Of a stretch of DNA of 64,000 nt, positions 13,283-22,690 are shown piece by piece (the stretch's first letter is position 1; the number at the start of each line of letters is the position of its first letter). The notes under the pieces were generated by a model that searched no databases, was not told where the DNA came from, and worked only from the letters and a program-made list of their open reading frames with translations. The position numbers were made by a program, and so were the translations under genes. The DNA is from Phycomyces nitens (taxonomy: Eukaryota; Mucoromycota; Mucoromycetes; Mucorales; Phycomycetaceae): assembly GCA_022702545.1 (NCBI GenBank), contig JAHRBC010000005.1, forward strand, positions 4,549,501 to 4,613,500, in the 5' to 3' direction.

Positions 13283-13707
13283 ATGGACTCTACGCACTCT
13301 ATGAACCGTGGCCGGGCACCACCACCACCGCCACGCCCTTCCTCTTCAGCAGATCAATCGAGACGCACAATACCTGCTCCTCCTCCTCCAGTACGCAATG
13401 GCGCCCCAACATCACCCAATCAATCAATGAACTCGCCCCATGTGCGCATGTCCACTATTCCTGTCCAGCCAAGTTTCCATAGTCTGGATATAGAAATTCC
13501 AGAGCCACCCTTGACTGAGGCAGGCCGATGGACCTTTCATTCCCAAAGCGAATTACCAGCACCACCCTCATTTGAAAAGAAACTTCGACGCTATCCTACT
13601 GGTGCAGAGACAGGTTGCTGTAAGTCCACAAATTGAACAATCCAGATATTCATTGTTTGTAAATAGCCATTGCCATTGACCTATCTCACCTGGTGGCCTA
13701 TAATTAA
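13283..13707 (+). CDS. Short verprolin/WIP-like protein (2 exons, 125 aa)
   Basis: Probably a partner of WASP/Las17, which activates Arp2/3-driven actin assembly. Exon 1 is 13283-13619, intron 13620-13666 (GTAAGT..TAG), exon 2 13667-13707; the joined frame ends at TAA. The N terminus is proline-rich with runs of PPPPP and PAPPPP. The C-terminal half has the WASP-binding signature of verprolins: GRWTFHSQSELPAP (compare WIP GRFYFHPISDLPPP), then RRYPTG, and after splicing IAIDLSHL, which matches the verprolin tail. Verprolins are normally several hundred residues with an N-terminal WH2 actin-binding motif; none is seen here or just upstream. It could be a real short paralogue or the last exons of a larger gene whose 5' part I cannot see. 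The ATG at 13283 follows a pyrimidine-rich leader, which favours a complete short gene. Confidence 0.7.
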
Positions 13708-13773
13708 TAAATCCAGAAATACATTTATTTATTATTGGTTCTAGTGATTATATATATAAAAACAGTATGAAAT

Positions 13774-14353
13774 CTACAATTTGGCATTTCTAATGTACAC
13801 ATGTCTATGGATTCCAAGCGCATATTGTATCTCGGGATCATCTAGATTATAGATGCGGGTCTTTACTTTTGCCGATTCATTATTGATGGTGACGATCTTT
13901 GATGAAATCACTATTGGTGTATTGATCACCAAGGGTCTATAGAACTGGGTCGATATATGGGTCGTGATGCCGTGTGTATCCCATGCTTGTCCGTCTAGGA
14001 TTGGTTTGTCAATCGGAAATTATAGAGTCCAAGCAACTTACCTGATGCTGTAGTGACGGCAATGGAGCTACAGATATCCATCAATGACCCAAGGTCCCCC
14101 CCGTACTCTGTGAGGAAACTGTTTGATGCATAAGCCAAATGTCGTCCAAGGAACCTCTTTTTCTTCTTTACCTCTGGCAGTTTTTATAATCTGGGGTAAA
14201 CTGGCACATGAATGTATCGGGTTTTATACAAAACCATTCAATGTTTTCTACTAGTGATTTACTCCAGTGAGGGACGTTTGGGTTTGTCAGATAGTCTAGC
14301 ACTGAACGGGTGTCAGGGTATTCTTGGCTGGCATATAGTTTATAAGTCATCAT
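13774..14353 (-). CDS. Hotdog-fold thioesterase (4HBT/PaaI-ACOT13-like)
   Basis: Likely hydrolyses acyl-CoA thioesters. Exon 1 runs from ATG 14353 to about 14174, with a donor in codon AG|T. The middle exon gives SFLTEYGGDLGSLMDICSSIAV, which matches the helix region of THEM2/ACOT13-like hotdog proteins (the GG..gsl.D motif followed by a helix). The last exon gives DGQAWDTHGITTHISTQFYR, then a beta-rich tail ending at TAG 13774. Length after splicing is about 160 residues, typical for a single hotdog domain. Start alternatives: a longer frame begins at 14410, but the tandem ATG at 14353/14350 sits after an A-rich leader and leaves a normal family N terminus. Substrate and compartment are not evident. 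It lies 66 bases from the convergent verprolin-like gene. Confidence 0.7.
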
Positions 14354-14628
14354 GTTTTTTTTTGAGAAAGAAAGAAATGGAAACAGACTGTATTGAAATA
14401 CACCCCTCATTTTTATGGTCCACCCTAATCATGCATAGCCTTACGGTTCAAAATATCCCATGTCATTAGTCTCCTTAGTGTCCAGATGATGTGTATAGGA
14501 ATAACCCTATCAATTCTAGCTAAACCAGAGAGCAGTCAATACACAATGACGATCTATCCTCTTATTGAGGTTACTTCCAAGGTACTTCTTTTGGTGCAAC
14601 TAATATCATCAATACTAGATATAGAACA

Positions 14629-16827
14629 ATGAAGAAGCCAGCACAAGCGAGATGGCTTGATATGGCAAAGTGGCCGTCATATCTTACTTCACGTTCAGTT
14701 TGTATTCCAGGAGATACAGAGAAGCACCCTAAAGATGTTGTGGTGAATCGACTCAATGTGGACAGTCACTACGTATCTGCGTTTCAAACTCTGTTCGGTC
14801 AGACAGACACTTCCCTTGACGCCCAAGCTCATTCTTATAGACGAGTAGTAGCAAGCATGGAGAATGTGCTGCTGTGGGATGAAATCAAAGTCAACAAATG
14901 GATGGCTTCAATTGGATACTCTGTTTATGAAAAGAACTTTAGAGGTAAACCGACCAACGACGATGGACCACAAAGGTGTCTAATTAGTTGATTCAACCAG
15001 AACAAGGAATCACAGGCGATGTCCTAGTCAATCTCGACCATGAGTCTCTCAAGGATCTCTCTGTGCATTCATTAGGACAGCGTATCGATATGCTAAAGAA
15101 CATTTACCATCTCAAATCGCATTACCGTATACCAGCAAATGAATGGGATTATGTTCCACCAAGTAAGTGAGTCATCTTTATAATTACTTTGAAGATACTG
15201 ACAGTAACCATTAGGTGTCTTGTACGAAAACGTAAGCCTCATAAAAAAAGAGAGAAAGAGAAAGAGAGTAGATATTGACATGTATCTATATAAATCCATC
15301 TGCTTTACGTATAAAGGATTGGCTTGGACAGAATGGATTGGCTGACTATCGAAAGATCGAGGCTGCTTTTCAAGAGAGAGGTCAGGCAAGCGGTTTAGAG
15401 TAGCCAATCTGGCCATGTTTTCTAATAGCTGGCTACAGATGCTCATATCAAACGATTGGCCGAGGATATCTATAGGCTAAATAGTGATATGTATCGACTA
15501 AAGGATGACATGACACACGTCTGGAGAGCAGGAAGGGAGAAGAAGGTAGAGTTTCTTTTCTTCTTCTTTTTTAATCTGTGACTGGATGTGCTACTGAACC
15601 CATTTGACCAAGGCTGGATCGATATATGAAGCCGAGAAATCACCCTCTACACCACCTGTCCAAAAGAGCCATGCCTACCTGGTGAACAATGGCCATACGG
15701 GCGCAAACAACAATAGCTCAAGTAGTCTGACCACTGCCAACAACAACCAGCCAAAGCCATTACACATGCTCACTCCACCAACCTCTCATTATCAAGCTCA
15801 TTCTGGAGACTACTTCCAGACCAGCCCATATTGTTCAGATGGCACAAAGGCCCTAGACGATGTAAATGCTCTCAAACAGATGGGTGGGGCTTCTGACCTT
15901 TTTGTTGATTGCAGACCAAACAGACTCCTAGTGTGACAATTAATGATGGAGGGGCCATCAAGGTCTATGGGGAAAAGATATCCAACAATAGCTCAAAGGT
16001 CGAGATGGAATCCTCAAAGAATGTGCGGCTACTTCTCGATGATCCATGCTCAAAAGTCATTACCTCTGCCCTCAAAAAGTATAATGTAGCCGATGATTGG
16101 CAGCAGTATGCGCTATGGATTCAGTATGGCCCCCACGACAATCTTCAAGGTAAAAGCAATTGGTAGCTGGCTGATGAGATGACCAACAAGTCCTATAGAA
16201 CGGGCACTTGGCTATGATGAGAGACCACTGCGGATATCCCAAAAGTACAAGGAGGCCAAACAGAATCCAGTGTTTGTATTGAAGCACGTAAAGGACAACA
16301 AGGTATTCTTCCCTACGGCTGAAATGACCAATAAGCCAGAAACCATCACAAACTCTTATCCTTCACGACAACCCCACCACATTGCCAGCTCATTTGTCTC
16401 ACCACGGCCAGCACCAAAACCAACCCAGAATTATCTGCGAGACAATGCACATCCTCTTGATGACACTGGAAAGGATCAAAGCGAGAGACTCGGGAGTTCA
16501 CTTGGCCCACAGCAGGGCTCATATGCAAACTATGGCTGGAAATCCAATGAGAAACGTACGGGCGATAACCCAAAGACAGCCATTACTACTGGGCGAGTTG
16601 GCTATGAAATGGTTGTGCCTGTCATGTCTTCTTCTATATCTACACCTACACCATCATCAATTCCAGGAAGTATTGGATCATCCATGACTCTGACACCTTC
16701 AATATCCAAGAGGGGTGGGACCATCAATCCCAAATCAACCGATAGCCTGCTTAGTGAACTTGGGCTGGATAGTGGGGTGGCGAGTGCAATCTATTCAATC
16801 ATGATGGAAGATGACAAGAATATGTGA
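14629..16827 (+). CDS. Ste50-like SAM and Ras-association adaptor (8 exons, 592 aa)
   Basis: Adaptor of the kind that links Cdc42/Ras-family GTPases to the MAPKKK Ste11 in pheromone, filamentation and osmotic signalling. Exons that keep frame are 14629-14944, 15001-15162, 15215-15231, 15317-15380, 15439-15545, 15613-15861, 15915-16149 and 16199-16827. The SAM domain (about residues 79-145) reads LLWDEIKVNKWMASIGYS...ITGDVLVNL...LKDLSVHSLGQR. A coiled coil follows (RLAEDIYRLNSDMYRLKDDM), then a Ser/Asn-rich linker, a Ras-association domain (about 340-425, starting VRLLLDDPCSKVITSALKKY) and a Ser/Thr-rich tail. Domain order equals yeast Ste50. Exon 3 is only 17 nt. About 78 residues before the SAM domain are unrecognised; a start at 14856 (MENVLLWDE) is also possible. 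Confidence 0.85.
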
Positions 16828-16913
16828 GCCCGTTCGCCTGACTGCCTGACTGCCTGCCTGCCTCTTCATCTTCCTCTTTCTCCTCTTCCTCTTCTTCTTC
16901 TTCTTCTTTGCCA

Positions 16914-16950
<37 letters not shown>

Positions 16951-17351
16951 TGCTCTAATGTGGCATTGAATTGGACGATTCAAATTAAATTCAAATTAAA
17001 TTAAATTTTAAATTTTAAATGGGGTTCAACCATCTTATTATGCTCATCTAAATACATTTAAACTATCCCGCCAATATTCTACTGCAAAAAAAAAGAATGG
17101 GGATGAGTGGGGTTTAATGCTCAAGAGAGTCCAACTATCTATGTCTACCATTTATACTTTTTTTATTATTATTTTTTGTGCCTCCTTTCTGCCCAACAAT
17201 CACATGTCTAGATCCAAGTTGAAATACCGCCAGCATCTTTCTTGGGGTGAATAGAGCTCTGTCTCTGTCTCTGTCTCTGTCTCTCTCTATATCTATCTGT
17301 CTATCTGTCTGTCTGGCCTTGATCTTTTACGTCCATCTCTTTTGCTTTATT
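16828..17351. repeat. Low-complexity intergenic region with microsatellites
   Basis: After the Ste50-like stop there is a CTT/TTC-rich pyrimidine tract (about 16856-16908), a (TTA)n run (about 16915-16950), AAATT-rich DNA, and a (GTCTCT)n/(CTGT)n run at 17259-17314 just before the methyltransferase start. No gene is seen; the last part likely holds the next promoter. Confidence 0.7.
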
Positions 17352-18204
17352 ATGAATAATCTCATCGATATCACCCAGCCCAGTCTTTATCTCTCGGTAG
17401 CAACCATCTTCTTCAACCCCATCTTCTGGAATACGGTTGCCAGAGCAGGTATTTCTATCCACTTCTTTAATAATATCTGCTTACATCATTTTAGAATACC
17501 ACAAGCGCGTCTTGACAAAGCTTGCCGGAGGAAACCCTTACTATGGTTGCTATGCTCTGGCCGTAACTATCTTTTCTCTCGGTATCATTCGAGACTACAT
17601 GTAAGCCTAGCTTTTATATGATGTCCAAATAACCGACATTTGTCCACAGCTACAACGCAGCCCTCGCTAGCCAGCCCACCCACCCTATCCTCGAATCTAC
17701 CTTGGCCCAGGGTCTGGCTGCCGTATTCTTCGCTACCGGCAGTGTTCTTGTCTGCACTTCCATGTGGGCTCTTGGTGTTACTGGAACCTATCTCGGTAAG
17801 TAAATGATATAGAGTGAGTATATTGGAGGGAATAAGGCCCTAAAGGTAAAGGTGTTGTCCAACAGGTGATTACTTTGGCATCTTGATGAGCGAGCGTGTC
17901 ACTGGCTTCCCATTCAATGTCTGTGAGAACCCCATGTATGTTGGCTCTACTCTCAATTTCTTGGCCACCGCATTATGGTATGTTTGAATCCTGGTTTAAA
18001 GAGTGGTAATGGATGTTGATGTTCTGTGATCTTAGGCATGCTAGCCCTGCTGGTATCATTTTGACTCTTTTGGTCTATGTTGTTTACCTTGTTGCTCTCG
18101 AGTTTGAAGGGTAAGTCCAATTTATAATCATCACAATATTAATAATCTATTCTTCTAGTCCCTTTACCACCATGATCTATGCCAATAAGGACAAGAAGCA
18201 GTAA
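17352..18204 (+). CDS. OPI3: Phospholipid N-methyltransferase, Opi3/Pem2 type (6 exons, 193 aa)
   Basis: ER membrane enzyme that methylates phosphatidyl-monomethylethanolamine and -dimethylethanolamine with S-adenosylmethionine, the last steps to phosphatidylcholine. Exons 17352-17448, 17495-17600, 17650-17795, 17866-17977, 18036-18110 and 18159-18204 join to 193 residues, close to yeast Opi3 (206). Membrane segments lie at about residues 10-30, 45-65, 75-105 and 145-170. Family signatures are [12 protein letters not shown], the segment [21 protein letters not shown] (SAM-binding type motif) and the Glu-containing tail [17 protein letters not shown]. The frame is open further upstream, but only the ATG at 17352 gives the conserved start [16 protein letters not shown]. 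It converges on presenilin with 213 bases between the stops. Confidence 0.93.
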
Positions 18205-18417
18205 ACTTATAGCATTCTTGATTTCGTTGTAATTTTGCATAAACCAATAATACTAATAATAATAATAATAAAAGTTATTTTCTGCTCTTCACTTATAATA
18301 ATAATAAGGATGATCCATAGATAGACAGACAGTATTATTATATATTTTGCTGGTATCATTTATAAATATTAGTACTTTATATCAAGACGGTCGACTCTTT
18401 TGATAGATACAAAGAGT

Positions 18418-20246
18418 CTATAGGATCATTACGCCATCTATAAACGAATTAGCCATCATATCAGTGGTCATATAGCTTCCGATAACATAGGTCAGGCTGC
18501 CAAACAGAATAGATATCGGCAAGGCAGGTAAAGGTTGTCTCTTTACAGTTAATATCAAGATTGTTAATGATAATCCCTAAAGATATACAGGATTAATTAT
18601 TATTATTACTATTACAATCATTTATAGTGTGTTTTACTTGCCGTCAATATGGCAATTATACATGAGCATACGGTAATTGCATCTGTAGCCGCTGCTCTTC
18701 CTACATATAATTGAGAATAAGATGCCAGATTGTCCACAAGGATAATAAACATACCAATCAGAACACCGTAAAAGATAAAGTCTCCCAGTCCTAGTTTAAC
18801 AGAGTTCCAATCTTCTTCTTCTTCTTCTTCCCCTTGAAAGGCTAGTTAGAATACATAGCCATAGATGTATATTAATCATCAAAATTACCTTGGATTCCAT
18901 TCCCTTCACTTTCCAACACCAGTGGTGTCTCTGGTGAATCTGGACCAAGAGCTATATCTGGCCTAGGTTCATCCTCAGTAGAACTATTTTCTTCTGTGAG
19001 CCTTTCATAGCCACTCTTATTCTTGGCCAGCCATGACCACGGACTCTTTGAAGATGATTCACCAGGTGTCACTCTTGTCTGATAAACGCCAATAGTCTCA
19101 TTGGTATTCTCTAAACTAGCCATTCCAGCAGTATATATCAAGGCTGGCACATCTTCATCTCGTTCTTCAGCAATATCCAGCAAAAGCCGAAGGGGTCCAC
19201 CAGGGCAAAGGACAGCAAATATATCTAAATGTCTGGGTAAGTACGCTATAAGGCGTATACACATCTGAATGATCCTTGCCATATACTGCAATAGCTATCA
19301 AGACTGTCCAGACTGTCCATGGTGGAAGTCGCAGCAAACTCATGGCCTTTAACCCAAAACAAATCAATTGGACTGATTATAGTTGCACGAATATCTTTAC
19401 AGCTTACTGTTGCAGTGCTGATGAATATCAAGTAGACTTGCTGTAGCCATAATGGACCATCATTCCAAAATATAGCAATAATTCCCACTACCGAAAAGTT
19501 CCACATGCATACCACAAAAGTCATCCAGTCCATGGGTATATTAAAGATCTCCATCAGTTCACTACAAATGTTTTCAATTTAAGCAAGACTTATTCGAGTG
19601 CTTTCATCTATACTACTTGCATTCCTATCGTAGATACCGTAACACCTAGGATTGACAGCACAGAGAAGCCTAGCCATACAAACATCACCTTTAAAACGAT
19701 CAATAACATACATTATATTGACCAGTGTTATGAAATCAGAATACCTTGTAAAACCTATACTTGAAACAGAGCACAAATAGCATTGTAATAAAGGCAATTC
19801 CAAGCACCATAAAAAACGCATAAATGATGCTGCTTCCCAGTTGCTCCAAGATGTCTCCTGTCGAGAGGTCTTTATCCGTATTGGATTCCTCACTAGTAAA
19901 CAAGTAGGATGATTATGTTTTATTCTCTAGATATTGGTATGTACCTTTGTTGTAAAGAGTTCATATTTAGAGTGGTCTCTAGCCAGCAGATCAGCCCAAA
20001 TGTAACCAGCAGAGGATAAAACAAGAGTGTGAGCTGATTCATGTAAAAGCAAATCAGATCTTTTAAATGAGTGGTTGAATCATTTGACGAAACTGATGGT
20101 GAATTATTAGATGCCTATGGTATACTGTCAGATTCCAATCATGACCATTGTAGGTTAACCTCATCATCAACAGAATCCAAAAGCTCTGGCTGGTCAGAAA
20201 GTAATGGCAGTTGATCATCTGCTAAAGCAGGATTTGCTGTTTGCAT
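18418..20246 (-). CDS. Presenilin (intramembrane aspartyl protease)
   Basis: Catalytic-subunit homologue of gamma-secretase, a nine-segment protease cutting membrane proteins within the bilayer. Both active-site motifs are present: YD at the end of segment 6 (IAIAVYDIFAVLCPGGPLR) and GLGD in segment 7 (VKLGLGDFIFYGVLIG). The C-terminal PALP motif is also there (QPLPALPISILFGSLTYVI). The N terminus starts MQTANPALADDQLPLLSDQP at 20246 and is followed by segment 1 in the second exon (20114-19945); segment 2 is in GDILEQLGSSIIYAFFMVLG. The 6-7 loop is acidic and Ser-rich with an EEEEED run coded by a TTC repeat. Stop is TAG at 18418-18420. The intron at 19279-19225 has a GC donor. No other gamma-secretase subunit is in the window. 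All key residues are present, so it should be active. Confidence 0.93.
19225..19279 (-). other. GC-AG intron inside the presenilin YD codon
   Basis: On the minus strand exon sequence ends ...GTATATG, followed by GCAAGG and, 55 nt later, TTTAG before ATATATTTGCTG. Only this splice joins TAT-G to AT-ATA and gives Tyr-Asp-Ile-Phe, the catalytic YD motif. Nearby GT donors leave the wrong phase or an unlike sequence. Confidence 0.8.
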
Positions 20247-20998
20247 ATTTGTACGCTATCAAGCAGGCTTGCCTGTCGTGCCTTTACTTCCGAAAAAGGC
20301 GCTTTTATGAATTCAATCACCCTCTGTGGCCCTAGTAGACAAAACCAGCGCTCCTAAATATCTACATTCTGCAGAATAGTTGTTGACCTTCTAGTGCAGA
20401 AAATGCCATGCAAATCAAAGTGCATTTTGAGCCATAATATTCTGCCCTGCTCATTGTTTGCTCACACAATAGCACAAGGTTTTAAAGATGTTTATATACC
20501 AAATATAGAAATGTGATATAGGCATCCTAATATAGAAACAGTTACAACACTAGGAAATCAATCACCAGTTTTCTGTTTTATGAGAGTAGGTCGCATTGAA
20601 AATAAATAAACGTAAATGGGATCAACTATGATTGTGATACAAGAGAGCATATTTACTGCCAAACGTTGATTTTCTGCTCAAGGCCTCTTTTAATGCCCAA
20701 GAACCTCTTGCATTGATTTTTTCAAACCCTCTTGTAACCCTCTTATTGGACCCAATGGTCGATTTTTTGGCTCTAAACACAGGTAATTTAATAAATTAGA
20801 TGATTACACCGTGTACCAGGTCAGGTGTCCAATCTACCCAGACAAGAATTCATTTTATGATGGGTCGGGGAGATGTTTGTCGACAGGCACGTCAGCAAAC
20901 CATTGGGATCAACCAATCAGAAGAGGAAATAGGTTAACCTTGGAGTTTGCGACACGTCGCGTTCAAAGTCATTTTCTTCTTCTTTCTCTTGGACCGAA
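20247..20998. promoter_or_regulatory. Divergent intergenic region between presenilin and Yif1
   Basis: This 750-base spacer should hold both promoters. No gene or clear repeat is seen. A short TTCTTCTTTCTC run lies directly before the Yif1 start. Small open frames here show no protein features. Confidence 0.4.
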
Positions 20999-22384
20999 AT
21001 GTATCCATCCAATGGAAATCAAAATTACAATTACTACGAAGGAGATGGCTCGTACGGAACACCTCCTTTAAATGGACGGTCCCCTCCTCCATTACAGCAT
21101 CCAGTACCTCAACATCCCATCCCAAACTTCAATAGTACCGTCCATCAACCATCTCTCTCACCAGGCTTGCCACAACAGCAACAGCAAGCCCATCATCAAC
21201 AGCAACAGCAACAGTATCAACCCCAGCAACAACCCCAGCAACAACAGCAGCAGCAGCAATACCAGTACACTCAGAATCAACAGCAGGGATACACTCCTAA
21301 TGCCTATGGTCCAAACCAACCTCAAGGAAACTTATATTCACAGTTTGGTTTCAATGATCCTGCTGCCCAGATGGGAATGCAGTTTGCTGGAAATGCAGTC
21401 GCCCAGGGTACAGCCTATATGGAAAGAAACGTAAGTCATGGGATCTTTTTTCTTGAAAAAAAAAGTAGAATCTAATTGCGTCCAGTTCAACCAATGGGTT
21501 AATATGCCGGCATTGAGACACTACTTTAATGTGAGCAACATGTATGTAATCACAAAGTTAAAGCTCTTGTTATTTCCATGGAGACATTCGGTAAGATTAC
21601 AATAACATGTGAAAACTGTTGGACTTATATACCTTACTTATCCTTAGCCATGGAACAGATCAATAAGACGAACAGAAACAGGGCAAATGGACGGCTATAG
21701 ACCCCCCAGAGAGGATATCAACTCGCCAGATCTTTATATTCCAGGTAGATAAAAAAAAAGAGAGATTGATTGTGCTCTATATGAAATTGGCAAGGGAGCT
21801 CAAACAGACTCTAGTAATGGCATTGGTGACCTATATTCTTTTGTGTGGACTTGCTGCCGGACGGCAGGGATCGTAAGTAAAATAGTGTTTTTAAAAAAAA
21901 GGTAGGATATTGACAAGGTGCCTAGGTTCCACCCCGAGAAACTCTACGTAGCAGCATCTACAGCTACAGCAGTTGCCTGTACAGAGCTTGTGTTTACCCG
22001 CCTGGGCTGTTACTTTTTGAGCATACCATTTGAAGCCTCTCTTCTCGACCTAATTGCTTATTACGGCTACAAGTATGTGTGTATCATTGTGGTAGATGTG
22101 GTGGATCTCTTGGGCGCCAAGGGGTGGGTATCATGGACCGTCTTTCTCTATACAGGCTTTAGTATCGGATTCTTCTTGGTAAGTAAAAAAAGGTTTGGAG
22201 GTGAAACAGGCACAGATCTTTATTGATGCCTGTTTGTTTCTAGCTTCGGTCAATGCGTTATGTAATCTTGCCCGATTCTGCAGCAGGACCCTCTACTTTG
22301 AACCCTCAGCGCAAGAGACGCATGTGGTTCTTGCTTATGATTGCTGCTTTCCAGATGTTGTACATGTTCTTCCTTATCAATTAG
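20999..22384 (+). CDS. YIF1: Yif1-family ER-Golgi transport protein (6 exons, 361 aa)
   Basis: Multi-spanning membrane protein that works with Yip1 in ER-to-Golgi vesicle traffic. Exons 20999-21430, 21486-21590, 21648-21744, 21815-21872, 21926-22178 and 22244-22384 keep frame. Family motifs: GMQFAGNAVAQGTAYMERN, VSNMYVITKLKLLLFPWRH, EDINSPDLYIPVMALVTYIL, HPEKLYVAAS, and a hydrophobic C-terminal half with four to five membrane segments ending FQMLYMFFLIN. For exon 4 the AG at 21807-21808 breaks frame; the TAG at 21812-21814 restores YIPVMA. The N-terminal 100 residues are Gln/Pro-rich with CAG/CAA runs (21171-21290), longer and more repetitive than in most Yif1 proteins. Confidence 0.92.
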
Positions 22385-22690
22385 GATTAAAAATATATAT
22401 TAAAAATAAATAAATGATTTTATAAAGCTATTTCTAACAAAAGTCTTGTTCTAGACCAAGGTATATTTATAAAGAGGTTCAATGGTCATAAGAACTAGAA
22501 AGATCAGTGTATTATAATCTAGTCTTTTTTAGGTGGATAAATTTTCTCCTAGTCTTCTTCTTTTTTCATTAATGTGATTAGCGATAATAATATAGGAGGA
22601 AAAAAAGGGCATTTTTCATTTGATTAAACAAATAACACCAAAAGGATTATCTAGATTCTAGTGCCCATTTAAAGTACAAGTCATTAAAGC
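22385..22690. other. Intergenic region between convergent genes
   Basis: Nothing is seen beyond AT-rich sequence. It separates the 3' ends of Yif1 and the Rab escort protein gene, and the A/T-rich runs after 22386 could act as 3' end signals. Confidence 0.4.
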
